Assembly (NCBI GenBank): GCA_031291175.1
Contig: JARLJO010000042.1
Location: 1-64,000, forward strand
Direction: 5' to 3'
DNA: 64,000 nucleotides
Source of the DNA: Gammaproteobacteria bacterium
GTDB taxonomy: Bacteria; Pseudomonadota; Gammaproteobacteria; DSM-16500
The position numbers were made by a program, and so were the translations under genes. The notes under the pieces were generated by a model. That model saw only the letters and a program-made list of their open reading frames with translations. It ran no database searches and had not been told where the DNA came from. This document shows, in pieces, positions 27,221 to 35,865 of the stretch (position 1 is its first letter; the number at the start of each line of letters is the position of its first letter).

Positions 27221-28917
27221 GCATAAGAAAACTTTTATTTGAAACAGCAGCAATACTCTTTGTAATTACATTATCTGTTATTGCATTCAATAGTTTTCAA
27301 ATCCGCCATAATGCTGAAAGAAACCTCATAAAACTCCAGGAAGAGTATTTTGATACAACTTATCAAATCTATAAAGATGAGATCGTCGGCAACTTATTGC
27401 TTAGTGATCCAGTCATTGAAAAAGCACTTTTTAACGAGATTGCAAAACGTCGGGGAATTGCTTTAAGCCTTACATATCAAGAGCATCATATAGAATCAGG
27501 AATTTCAACAACAGAGACCCCTGTGAAGATATATGAAATTAATTTAGGTGAAGGTAAAACAGCATCTTTAGCCCTGTATCCCATTAAGGATATTAAACGT
27601 CCATGGGTTATAAACGAATTAATTACTCCTCTAATTTTAGAAGCATTAATATTAAGCTTAGGTTTTGTATTTTTATGGAGACGATTCAATAGAAGCTTGC
27701 TAGCGCCGCTATCAGAATTAGCTTCCGCTTTAAAATCGGGAGAGATTGAAACATATAGATCCCACGTTACAACGATTCATGAAATTATCAATTTAAGCGA
27801 TATGTTAAAGTTCATGAATATTGAAATTCAGAAAAAAGCACTAATAGAAGCTGAAGTTAATGCTGCGAAACAAGTAGGTCATGATATTCGCAGCCCCCTT
27901 GCATGTTTGGTTTTATCCTTATCTCAAATGTCAAGTCTTCCTGAAAAACAAAGAACGTTAATGCGGTCCGCAATCCAACGAATAACAGATATTACAAATT
28001 GCTTACATATTAAAGCCCAGAAAATAAGCGATACTAAAATTAATAACCATAAAATTGAAAGCTTGATGATTTCATCTATTGTTGATTCATTAATTTCTGA
28101 AATGAGAATGCAGGTTCGAGAAAAGAAAAACATTAAAATAGACTTCAATACAGAAAAATCTTATGGATTATTTTCAAAAATAAACCCAGTTGAGTTAAAA
28201 AGAGTAATTTCGAATTTAATTAATAATGGCATTGAATCCTTTGATAAAGAAGATCATCAGATTAAAGTATCTGTCGAAAGAATTGAAAAATGGGTACAAA
28301 TTGAGATTAAAGATAATGGAAAAGGAATACCCCCAGAAATTCTCAATAAAATTGGAAAACAAGGTTTTAGCTATGGAAAAGAATCAAATCAAAATTCAGG
28401 TTCCGGACTTGGTATCAGCCATGCGATTAAGACGATACAATCATTTGGCGGTACATTCTCCATTCATTCTGAGCTGCAAAAAGGAACCAGTGCTATTATT
28501 AAACTTCCTTTAAGCAATGAACCCAGTTGGTTTATTAAAAAAATTAACTTAATGAAAGTATGCCAAGTTGTGATACTAGACGATGACCAATCTATTTATA
28601 ATTTATGGTTTGATAGGTTTAATCGTTTGCCTAAACGAAAAATTGACTTAATACACTTAACCAACGGAAATCAATTTCAAGATTATTTTTTTAAGAATTA
28701 TCAGTCAAATAAAAATAATCTGCTATTTTTATTTGACTTTGAATTATTGAATCAAAATATTACCGGCCTAGACTTAGTAGAAAAATTTAATATCGCTAAG
28801 CACTCTATTTTAGTAACCAGTCATTATGAGGATTTAAAAATCATAAATAGGTGTCAAAAAATTGGTTTAAAAATAATTCCTAAAAGCATTGCAGCGTTTA
28901 TCCCGATAGCTATTTGA
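27217..28917 (+). CDS. hybrid sensor histidine kinase with C-terminal receiver
   Basis: A 566-residue membrane kinase. One span at about residues 7-24, a periplasmic part of about 105 residues, and a second span near 135-155 are followed by a HAMP-like linker. The phosphoacceptor is His222 in QVGHDIRSPLACL. The ATPase domain has NLINNGIESF (N box), DNGKGIP (G1) and GSGLGISHA (G2). A receiver-like domain ends the protein, with VVILDDDQS, Asp507 in FLFDFELLN and Lys556 in IIPKS. There is no DNA-binding output domain and no partner regulator beside it. It overlaps the binding-protein gene by ATGA, so the two probably form a sensor pair. Last gene of the cassette. Confidence 0.85.
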   Translation: MSIRKLLFETAAILFVITLSVIAFNSFQIRHNAERNLIKLQEEYFDTTYQIYKDEIVGNLLLSDPVIEKALFNEIAKRRGIALSLTYQEHHIESGISTTETPVKIYEINLGEGKTASLALYPIKDIKRPWVINELITPLILEALILSLGFVFLWRRFNRSLLAPLSELASALKSGEIETYRSHVTTIHEIINLSDMLKFMNIEIQKKALIEAEVNAAKQVGHDIRSPLACLVLSLSQMSSLPEKQRTLMRSAIQRITDITNCLHIKAQKISDTKINNHKIESLMISSIVDSLISEMRMQVREKKNIKIDFNTEKSYGLFSKINPVELKRVISNLINNGIESFDKEDHQIKVSVERIEKWVQIEIKDNGKGIPPEILNKIGKQGFSYGKESNQNSGSGLGISHAIKTIQSFGGTFSIHSELQKGTSAIIKLPLSNEPSWFIKKINLMKVCQVVILDDDQSIYNLWFDRFNRLPKRKIDLIHLTNGNQFQDYFFKNYQSNKNNLLFLFDFELLNQNITGLDLVEKFNIAKHSILVTSHYEDLKIINRCQKIGLKIIPKSIAAFIPIAI

Positions 28918-28996
28918 CCCTATTATAATTAGACCTTTAACTTGCTATAAGAAAACAATTAATTTTTAAGTAAGCGCTAAATAAAGCGCCCACCAG

Positions 28997-30520
28997 CTAG
29001 CTAACATTGCTGACCAATAATTTTTCATCAATATTAAATGGGAGTAATGCTTCAATCTCATCTCGTGTCTGACAGCTAGGAATTTTTTGCAAAACATATC
29101 TAAACCATGCATACGGTTCAACCTCATGATGCTTGCAGGTTTCAATTAAACTGAAGAGAAGAGCAGAAGCCTCTGCTCCCGCAACACTATCCGCAAAGAG
29201 CCAGCCCTTTCTACCGATCACAAATGGCTTAATCGCGCGTTCGCTTAAATTGTTACTATTATCCAGTCTACCATCGTTTAAATGAATCAAGAGCTTGTTC
29301 CACTGCTTGAGCGTATAACTTATTGCTTTGCCTAATAAGCTTTTAGGAGGCACGGTGGGTTGGCTAGCTGTGAGATATTCATATAGCTCTGTAAATAGAG
29401 GCTTGCTTTTTTCTTGCCTGATTTGGTATTTTTCATCAGCAGGTAAAGCTTTGATGTTTTGCTCAATGACACTCAGTTTAGCGATTAAAGCCACCACCGT
29501 TGTCGCCACACCCTCTTTGCCATTTACTAATTTTACAACTTCGACAAACTTACGCCGTGCGTGATAAAGACAGCCACTTAAAGTGATAGATTTATTTTTA
29601 GCTGCAAGCGTATCGTATCCCGGAAATCCATCGCAGTGCAGATAACCTTTAAAATTCTCAAAGAAACTGAAGGGAGCTTCATGAACTCGGCTATGATGAT
29701 AATGGTAATAAAAAACAAACTGATCAGGCGGCCCTCCCGCAAAGAGCCACATATACTTTTTGCTACCAACACCTTTGTTGGGATCTTTTAAAACCTGCAC
29801 GGTGGTTTCATCAACATAAGCAATATCATAATGTAATATATGATCATGCATGATCTTCATAAAAGGTTTTAATAATTCAGCGCATTTAATGATCCATAAA
29901 CAGAGAGTGGCGCGAGGAATATCAACACCGATTCTTTTTAATATTTTCTCTTGGCGATACAGTGGCAGATGATCAGAATATTTCGAAACAATCACATGGC
30001 TTAGTAAGCCTGCAGCGGCAATACTTCTTGGGATGGGTGCTTTCGGCATAGGAGCAGTTTTAATGGTTTCTTCACAAGAACGGCACGCATATTTTTTGCG
30101 AATGTGTTCAATCACATAAATTTGCGCAGGGATTAATTCAAGCTGCTCGCTTTTTTCATCTTTAATGTAAGTTAACGCACACCCACACATACATGTTTTT
30201 TCAGATTCATCTAAATCATAAATTCGCTGGACTCGTGGTAGCTCAGCAGGCAAAGCCTTGCGACCAGGTTTTTTATAAGCATATGCAGCAACTTGAATTT
30301 CTTCTTCAGCTTGTAATATGTTTTCAATATTCTTAGGTAGCACAGCCTCATTGAAAATAGAGTGCTGATCAGGTGATACTTTTTCGGATTGATTACCAAA
30401 TTGGCGTAATTGATAAGCGCGATGTAGTTCTTCTAAAAGATGAATTTTTTTCGCTTGAGCATGAAGCAGCTCAATTAATTCTTCTTTCGTTTTGGTGTTA
30501 AAATCTGTGGTTAAATTCAT
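28997..30520 (-). CDS. tnpC: IS66 transposase TnpC
   Basis: DDE transposase of 507 residues. The N-terminal leucine-zipper-like helix (ELIELLHAQAKKIHLLEELHR) is followed by a CxC...CxxC zinc region (TCMCGCAL, YACRSCEE) and the IS66 catalytic core. The DDE residues lie in AYVDETTVQVL, YLHCDGFPGYD and NLSERAIKPFVIGRKGWLF. The frame is intact, so the element may still be active. Confidence 0.95.
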   Translation of the reverse strand: MNLTTDFNTKTKEELIELLHAQAKKIHLLEELHRAYQLRQFGNQSEKVSPDQHSIFNEAVLPKNIENILQAEEEIQVAAYAYKKPGRKALPAELPRVQRIYDLDESEKTCMCGCALTYIKDEKSEQLELIPAQIYVIEHIRKKYACRSCEETIKTAPMPKAPIPRSIAAAGLLSHVIVSKYSDHLPLYRQEKILKRIGVDIPRATLCLWIIKCAELLKPFMKIMHDHILHYDIAYVDETTVQVLKDPNKGVGSKKYMWLFAGGPPDQFVFYYHYHHSRVHEAPFSFFENFKGYLHCDGFPGYDTLAAKNKSITLSGCLYHARRKFVEVVKLVNGKEGVATTVVALIAKLSVIEQNIKALPADEKYQIRQEKSKPLFTELYEYLTASQPTVPPKSLLGKAISYTLKQWNKLLIHLNDGRLDNSNNLSERAIKPFVIGRKGWLFADSVAGAEASALLFSLIETCKHHEVEPYAWFRYVLQKIPSCQTRDEIEALLPFNIDEKLLVSNVS

Positions 30521-30560
30521 GCGCGCATTATACTAATAAAAAGCTTTAAATTAAATGATT

Positions 30561-30914
30561 TCAAGCAAATTGCGAATAATTTATTTCGCTGAATTTTGCC
30601 ATAAGCATGAAATCTAAGCCTGCTAATAAACCTTGCAGCTGTGTTTCGGTGATCTCTAAATGAGTCGATGAATGCAGCTTTGGAATGATAAGTTTATGTT
30701 TTTCCAGTCGCTTATAATGTAGGATATAGCCATTTCTATCCCAGTAAATACATTTCACTTTATCTCTAGCCTTATTAAAAAATAAAAACAGATTTCCAGA
30801 CTGGGGACTAAAGTTATTTTCATGCACCAAGCTCATCAAGCCATCGATAGATTTGCGAGCATCGATAGGATTAATGCTAACGTAGATTTTCACTTCAGAA
30901 TTAATTTTCAGCAT
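30561..30914 (-). CDS. tnpB: IS66 accessory protein TnpB
   Basis: The 117-residue Orf2 of IS66 elements, required for transposition but of unclear mechanism. The family sequence is visible as IYVSINPIDARKSIDGLMSLV, NLFLFFNKARDKVKCIYWDRNGY and KLHSSTHLEITETQLQGLLAGLD. It overlaps the end of tnpA by 14 bases, indicating coupled translation. Confidence 0.95.
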   Translation of the reverse strand: MLKINSEVKIYVSINPIDARKSIDGLMSLVHENNFSPQSGNLFLFFNKARDKVKCIYWDRNGYILHYKRLEKHKLIIPKLHSSTHLEITETQLQGLLAGLDFMLMAKFSEINYSQFA

Positions 30915-31263
30915 AATTGAACCCTATCAGTTTCAAAATTTGAGCTAGCTGACCTATATCTACATTAGCAGGAATAACCATTCTCATGCCTAACTTGTTT
31001 TCAATAATAAGCGGCGACGGAGCTGAAATATTTTCTGATTTAATCTTAACTGGGATGAAAGGTGAAATTGACTTAGCTTTATTTTTTTTGGAAACGAACT
31101 TGGTTCGCCAATAGGTGAAAGTATGCGGGTTGATATTTTTTCGTTTACAAAAGGCTTGCTGGCTTTCCTTACTATTTTCCCACTCAGTGTTTAGTGCTGA
31201 CCAATCCAAATCAGCGGGGCTTGAAGTTAAGTCATGATTTATCTTGCTTGGCTTAGATTCCAT
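30901..31263 (-). CDS. tnpA: IS66 accessory protein TnpA
   Basis: The 120-residue Orf1 of the IS66 element. It has a helix-turn-helix-like region (WENSKESQQAFCKRKNINPHTFTYWRTKF), as in IS66 TnpA and other orfA proteins, and presumably binds the element ends. First gene of the IS66 operon, about 80 bases from the right end. Confidence 0.9.
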   Translation of the reverse strand: MESKPSKINHDLTSSPADLDWSALNTEWENSKESQQAFCKRKNINPHTFTYWRTKFVSKKNKAKSISPFIPVKIKSENISAPSPLIIENKLGMRMVIPANVDIGQLAQILKLIGFNYAEN

Positions 31264-31387
31264 ATGGCGATCCTTAATAAAAGTTAAGGATTGAGTATCT
31301 CAAAAATCATTAGGTGTTTTTAGGTGCTTAAGAATTGGCGCTTACAAAGAAGCAATAGAAATCTTAAAACAGGGGTAGTCAGGGGAG

Positions 31388-31408
31388 CGCCCGCGCTTAA
31401 TGCGGGCG
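31388..31408. terminator. GC-rich hairpin
   Basis: CGCCCGC (31388-31394) pairs with GCGGGCG (31402-31408), followed by TTTGT on the + strand. It stands out in an AT-rich region just right of the IS66 end, and could stop transcription arriving from the left. Confidence 0.5.
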
Positions 31409-31519
31409 TTTGTCTCATCTTAATTATATCGAGACGGTTGGTGTAAATTGGCGTGAGACATCACAACACCCAGCTTTCATACAGGCTAGGTATGTTTGCT
31501 ACAATAGGCTGTTGCAGGT

Positions 31520-31559
31520 AAAGGTAGCTTAAATAAATAATCTACTAGAGGCTACCTTT
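31520..31559. repeat. 9-bp inverted repeat next to the 31568 gene end
   Basis: AAAGGTAGC (31520-31528) and GCTACCTTT (31551-31559) are perfect complements separated by 22 bases. They lie just beyond the stop of the minus-strand gene at 31568. The loop is long and there is no T run, so terminator activity is uncertain. Confidence 0.45.
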
Positions 31560-31567
31560 GTATGATA

Positions 31568-32389
31568 TTACTTCACCAAACGTTGTGCTGCTGGTTGCAT
31601 GACTTGAATATTTCCTGCTGCATTGTTTTGATTTCCGGGTAGTAGATTAGATGCTGGAACTTTAGGGGTTTTTTGAGCAAGTAATTTAACATGAGCTATG
31701 ACAGTTGCTTTTGTTTGATCAAATAATAACTTAATAGGATGTAGTTTTGATATTAGATCATCTTGCTGTTTAGTTATTTCTACTAATTGTTGCTTAACAG
31801 AAGCAATCATTGATTGTAAACTACTAATGCCATCATTGCTTTCTTTCAGTAATTTATTTTTACTTAAAACGTCTGCATTCTTTTCAATAAAATCTTTTAG
31901 TTCTTCCGCCATTTTACTCAAAACTTCTACTTGCGATTTCGTAGATTCTGAACTAATTAATTTTAACTTATTCGTTTTCTCGGTAAATGATTTAAATGCA
32001 GCCATTAGTATATCTTTTTTGGCATCTAACATTAGTGCAGAAGGACTATCTGACAACGCAAGTTCTTTTGCAGATTTAAACATAGCGTTTAAGTCTTTAG
32101 CAGCTACATTTACATCTGCATATTCTTGCGGCTTGGTTCTTAGATTAGAGGATAGAGTAGAATTGTTGCTAATTACTTTTCTTAGAATCTCATGCGCTTG
32201 TGCAAATTTGGCATGCAGAGTATTAATTACTTGAATGCTCGCCTCCTCTGCATTAGATTTTTTTTCTTCAGATACACGCATTTCGGCTAAACATTTGTTT
32301 AAGCTTTCCATCTGCGCATTAACTGATGCATTGCGAGATTCGATCTCTGCTGTGTAAGCAGTTAGGTCTGTTACTCTGGCTGTTGACAT
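31568..32389 (-). CDS. uncharacterised coiled-coil protein
   Basis: A 273-residue soluble protein of almost continuous helix with heptads, for example VEVLSKMAEELKDFIEKNA and IASVKQQLVEITKQQDDLISKL. No recognised domain, signal peptide or membrane span. The C-terminal 30 residues (PASNLLPGNQNN...AAQRLVK) are polar and probably disordered. It is divergent from another coiled-coil gene at 32688, and both lie between IS66 and IS3 in the AT-rich island. It may be an effector or a scaffold protein; no function can be given. Confidence 0.6.
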   Translation of the reverse strand: MSTARVTDLTAYTAEIESRNASVNAQMESLNKCLAEMRVSEEKKSNAEEASIQVINTLHAKFAQAHEILRKVISNNSTLSSNLRTKPQEYADVNVAAKDLNAMFKSAKELALSDSPSALMLDAKKDILMAAFKSFTEKTNKLKLISSESTKSQVEVLSKMAEELKDFIEKNADVLSKNKLLKESNDGISSLQSMIASVKQQLVEITKQQDDLISKLHPIKLLFDQTKATVIAHVKLLAQKTPKVPASNLLPGNQNNAAGNIQVMQPAAQRLVK

Positions 32390-32687
32390 TCTTCCAAGCC
32401 TCCATTTAGTTGGAATATATAATAAATTGTATGGGTGAAAGATAGCATTGAAAGCTTAAGGAAATCTTAAAAACACATCATTCTTTGAACAATACATAAA
32501 ACTAATTACTGATAATTATGCCGGCAAGACGCCTTAATAAATTTAAATTCTTCTTTAAATTTAGTATCTTAGACTGCTTCATTTAAAAGTGTACGGACAC
32601 AAAACCTGTTAAATAGAATACAATAGTATAATAATTATCCAGATTTAATAAGCATAACCGCGTCTTTATCTGAAGAGGTGCTAGCCT
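32390..32687. promoter_or_regulatory. divergent intergenic region with palindrome and -10 box
   Basis: A gap of 298 bases between two divergent coiled-coil genes. TAAATTTAAA (32538-32547) and TTTAAATTTA (32554-32563) form a 10-bp inverted repeat suited to a dimeric repressor. TATAAT at 32627-32632 is a good -10 box for the + strand gene, 55 bases before its start, without a clear -35. GAGGTG precedes the ATG at 32688. Confidence 0.45.
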
Positions 32688-33794
32688 ATGATACCCGTAC
32701 CTAAAGATTTGGATAAACAGCCTTTCATCACTTTTTTATCCAATTTAGAAAAGCTGATGGGGGAAGATAAGTTTGGAATATGGCTATCAAAAGAACATCC
32801 CGAACTCAATACTCTAGAAGTTCAGAAAAAGCACGCAATAGAAAATGAAGTGGTTAACAAAGAAGAATTTGAATTTAAATTAGCGGATTTGCATGCATTA
32901 GAAGCTCGCAAGGAATATGAAAAAGAAAAAGTAGCTCTGCTGGATCAGCTTCGTCAATACCAACATTTAATACAAGAGTTTGTCGCCCAACTTAATCAAT
33001 CTGAGATGGATAGGGCTGCTTCTTTAAAAAAATTATTGGAAATGGAACGACTGATAAAAGATCAGTTAAACATGTTAATTGAAAAAATATTTGAGCAACT
33101 TAAACGTATAGATGCAAAAATTCAATTTTTATCTTCGGTATTAGAGAGGATAAATACTTTAATCGAAGCAGTAACTCAAAAGTTAAATACCGAAATTACT
33201 AAATTGATTTCTAATTATGAGAAGTTTATAAATAACTTACCAGAAACTAATCAAGAAATTAAAAATATTAAATTACAGCTTTTACAAAGTTTACCAAGTA
33301 CAAATTCTGCAATCAATAATCGAAATTCTCTGGATGTTTTCTCTAATTTATTTCATGAAGCAATTCGCCAAATCGCTGAGATTGACCCTAAGTTTAATGT
33401 AGGTCGTGCAACTAGCGCAATCAATCATATCAGTAGTCTCGAAAGAAATGTTGCAGATTTAACATTACAAAGTGATAAATTAATAGCAACCAGAAATAAT
33501 GTGAAGGAAGAAATAGAATCATTAAAGCAAGAAGCTACCGAAATCCAGGAAGTATCATATAATCTTACTAATAAAACAAATGTAAGCCTATCTGAACCTA
33601 TTCAAAGTATAGAGTTTTTAAATGAATCAGCAGAGTATTGTGAGAGTGCAAGTGAATTTTTAATTAACGAACCTATTTCGGAAATCCGCGAAGATGATTT
33701 AAAGCTCCTCGAAGAAATGGAATCTGAATTTGGCATGGGAGACGATATGCCTGAACAAGATGATCATGATAATGATCAAAGGTTGGGGCTTTAA
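32688..33794 (+). CDS. uncharacterised coiled-coil protein with acidic tail
   Basis: A 368-residue protein I do not recognise. Residues about 55-190 are a long coiled coil (for example RAASLKKLLEMERLIKDQLN and FEQLKRIDAKIQFLSSVLER). A second helical block lies at about 225-290. The C-terminal 60 residues are acidic (EDDLKLLEEMESEFGMGDDMPEQDDHDND). There is no signal peptide. GAGGTG lies upstream of the ATG. It is followed by the small gene at 33869, possibly in one unit. The acidic tail is the kind of C-terminus seen in some Dot/Icm substrates, but this is only suggestive. Confidence 0.6.
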   Translation: MIPVPKDLDKQPFITFLSNLEKLMGEDKFGIWLSKEHPELNTLEVQKKHAIENEVVNKEEFEFKLADLHALEARKEYEKEKVALLDQLRQYQHLIQEFVAQLNQSEMDRAASLKKLLEMERLIKDQLNMLIEKIFEQLKRIDAKIQFLSSVLERINTLIEAVTQKLNTEITKLISNYEKFINNLPETNQEIKNIKLQLLQSLPSTNSAINNRNSLDVFSNLFHEAIRQIAEIDPKFNVGRATSAINHISSLERNVADLTLQSDKLIATRNNVKEEIESLKQEATEIQEVSYNLTNKTNVSLSEPIQSIEFLNESAEYCESASEFLINEPISEIREDDLKLLEEMESEFGMGDDMPEQDDHDNDQRLGL

Positions 33795-33868
33795 AGCCAA
33801 AACTACTTAATGAATATTGCTCTCGTCTCAGATTGCGTATATCTATCAAACCGTAGATGGAGGACTTT

Positions 33869-34216
33869 ATGGATAGAAAAACTTTGGAGTATTTAGAGGA
33901 ACGTGCAAAATACGATCCTAAGGTAAATGAAGAGTTGGACCGACTTAAATCTTCTGTTATGAATAAGCTTGTTGCTATGCAAATGGTCATACTTAAAAGA
34001 TTTGCAAAAATTGATATTAGTAACATGTCAGATAATGAAATATATCAAGCTGAACAGAACTTTTATAATGATAAAATAAACAGCCTAGCAAACAAGTTTA
34101 ATTTATCACGACCGGATGTTGAAAAAGCTGTGAAGAAAATAGGTTTTTTAGAATTTCTTCAAAAAGAACAAGATAATGTGATACTTCCTTATATCAAAAA
34201 TATTAAGCAAGAATGA
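33869..34216 (+). CDS. uncharacterised small helical protein, intact family copy
   Basis: A 115-residue soluble helical protein with no recognised domain. The start at 33869 (MDRKTLEYLEERAKYDPK) follows GGAGGA; an ATG at 33857 is the alternative. Its second half (NMSDNEIYQAEQNFYNDKIN, then FLEFLQKEQDN) closely matches the 35866-36085 fragment beyond the IS3 element, so the two were probably tandem paralogues. It ends 22 bases before the IS3 left end. Function unknown. Confidence 0.6.
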   Translation: MDRKTLEYLEERAKYDPKVNEELDRLKSSVMNKLVAMQMVILKRFAKIDISNMSDNEIYQAEQNFYNDKINSLANKFNLSRPDVEKAVKKIGFLEFLQKEQDNVILPYIKNIKQE

Positions 34217-34306
34217 GGATCTAAAAATCCGCTCCCTCTGTGCCAGCGAAAGTGAGACAAAATTTAGGTATAATGAAGTTCATGAGGGCGGTAGGGAAAA
34301 AGTACC

Positions 34307-34756
34307 ATGTCAGCACCAATCAAACACCAAGATGGTTCAATAGAAATCAATCAAGCCGAGAGCAGCTCTGCTCAAACGGATGATGCCACCTCGCAATCCA
34401 TCGATACACAGGTGAAAATTAAAAAGAAATACTCCCCCAGACGTTCTTTTGATACGGCATATAAGCTGCGCATCTTGGCAGCATACAATACGTGTGAGAG
34501 TGCATCTGACCGCGGCGCCTTGCTTCGTAAGGAGGGTTTGTATCATTCGCGAATTTGTTTGTGGAAGCAGCAATTTGAAAATTCCAAATTAACTGAAAAG
34601 AAACAAGTGCGTAACACATTAAGAACGGATCATTTAGTCAGAGAAAATGAACAGTTAAAAAAGAAGCTGGCTCATGCTGAGGCGATTATTGATCTTCAAA
34701 AAAAAATATCAGAATTGCTTGGGGCGCACATTCTCCCAGTCGAGAAGCTCGAGTAG
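34307..34756 (+). CDS. IS3 OrfA
   Basis: A 149-residue DNA-binding protein. RRSFDTAYKLRILAAYN, then LLRKEGLYHSRICLWKQQF, is the helix-turn-helix of IS3/IS911-type OrfA. A leucine-zipper-like helix (HLVRENEQLKKKLAHAEAII) follows. A run of nine A (34698-34706) lies 16 codons before the stop and allows a -1 shift into orfB. Confidence 0.9.
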   Translation: MSAPIKHQDGSIEINQAESSSAQTDDATSQSIDTQVKIKKKYSPRRSFDTAYKLRILAAYNTCESASDRGALLRKEGLYHSRICLWKQQFENSKLTEKKQVRNTLRTDHLVRENEQLKKKLAHAEAIIDLQKKISELLGAHILPVEKLE

Positions 34757-35814
34757 ACATCTTAAAAACCATCACGCTGGTCAATCAAGAAAGCAGCATT
34801 CCGATCGATGCGCTCTGCAAGGCGCTAGAAGCGCCTCGCTCAACTTACTATCGACACCTGCATCCTGAGGTTCAATTATCGCTGCGTTGCAGTAAGCCGA
34901 CTAAAAACGCGCTTAACACTGTTGAGAGACAGCAGGTGCTCGATGTGTTACATGGCGAGCGTTTCATTGATAAGACCCCGTATGAGGCTTATAACGCGTT
35001 AATTGATGAGGGTACGTATTACTGCTCAACGCGCACGATGTATCGCCTATTAGAAGAACAAGGAGAAACAGCTGTTAGGCGTAAGCAACGTAACCATCGC
35101 GATGCGGTGAAACCTGAATTAATTGCAACTAAACAAAATGAGGTATGGAGTTGGGACATCACGAAGCTGAAGAGCGATAGAAAATGGACGTATTTTTACT
35201 TGTATGTCATTCTCGATATTTACAGCCGTTATGTTATTGGCTGGCTAATTGCAGACTGTGAATCGAAAGAACTTGCCAAAGAACTAATACTTAAAACAGC
35301 TTTAAAACAAGGGGTTCAGCCGCATCAACTGACATTGCATTCTGACAATGGACCCAACATGAAATCGCATACATTATCAGAGTTATTGGATAATCTTGGA
35401 ATAACTAAAACACATAATCGCCCTTATACAAGCGATGACAATCCATTTTCTGAATCACAATTTAAGACATTGAAATATTGTCCTGATTTTCCTGGCGAAT
35501 TCACAGATATTGAGACTGCTGAAAAATTCTTGCAGAAGTTTTTCTTGTGGTACAACAACGAGCATTACCACTCTGGCATTGCATGGTTAACACCGGCGTC
35601 AGTTCACCACGGTAATGCACAAAAAGTCCTGGGAAATAGGCATAAAACGCTCTTAAGTGCATTTTTTAAAAATCCCGTGAGATTCAACAATAAGCAGCCA
35701 CAACTGAAGGAGCTTGCGTCAGCTGTATATATTAATCCACCGCAGACAATTAAAATTAATTTAGGAACTTCGGAAAATAATTCTAGACAAGAAATAAATA
35801 ATTTGGCAGCATGA
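34702..35814 (+). CDS. IS3 OrfB transposase (made by -1 frameshift)
   Basis: DDE integrase-type catalytic part. Catalytic residues are in VWSWDITKLKS (Asp), LTLHSDNGPNMKS (Asp) and NPFSESQFKTLKY (Glu). The frame is open upstream to the A9 run at 34698-34706: from there it reads NIRIAWGAHSPSREARVDIL and on into the HTH-21-like region ESSIPIDALCKALEAPRSTYY. There is no good start codon in that part, so the active protein is most likely an OrfAB fusion made by slippage on A AAA AAA. A GTG at 34936 is the first usable start otherwise. Frame intact. Confidence 0.9.
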   Translation, partial: KNIRIAWGAHSPSREARVDILKTITLVNQESSIPIDALCKALEAPRSTYYRHLHPEVQLSLRCSKPTKNALNTVERQQVLDVLHGERFIDKTPYEAYNALIDEGTYYCSTRTMYRLLEEQGETAVRRKQRNHRDAVKPELIATKQNEVWSWDITKLKSDRKWTYFYLYVILDIYSRYVIGWLIADCESKELAKELILKTALKQGVQPHQLTLHSDNGPNMKSHTLSELLDNLGITKTHNRPYTSDDNPFSESQFKTLKYCPDFPGEFTDIETAEKFLQKFFLWYNNEHYHSGIAWLTPASVHHGNAQKVLGNRHKTLLSAFFKNPVRFNNKQPQLKELASAVYINPPQTIKINLGTSENNSRQEINNLAA

Positions 35815-35865
35815 CCGCGTACTAACTCAACAGCAAATTTGTCTCACTTCCCCTGACACGTTCCG

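Larger units (their letters stand above)
28970..31345 (-). mobile_element. IS66-family insertion sequence
   Basis: A complete IS66 unit: tnpA, tnpB and tnpC on the minus strand between ends that both begin GTAAGCGC (28970 inwards, and 31345 inwards on the other strand). The inner parts of the ends are imperfectly matched. The expected 8-bp target duplication is missing: ATTTTTAA on the left against AAAGAAGC on the right. This suggests that one flank was rearranged after insertion. It separates the five-gene cassette from the coiled-coil genes. Confidence 0.9.
34239..35858 (+). mobile_element. IS3-family insertion sequence
   Basis: Ends match as inverted repeats: TGTGCCAGCGAAAGTGAGACAAA at the left, and TGTCAGGGGAAGTGAGACAAA on the minus strand at the right, sharing AAGTGAGACAAA. 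Inside are orfA and orfB in overlapping frames joined by a slippery A9 run. The flanks (CTC left, CGT right) show no target duplication. On the right it abuts a gene fragment homologous to the gene on its left, so insertion or recombination removed the front of the second copy. Confidence 0.9.

Noticed and set aside
22751-28917. The five-gene cassette as a siderophore system
   Set aside because: No NIS or NRPS synthetase, no TonB receptor, no ABC uptake genes and no Fur-like box were seen.
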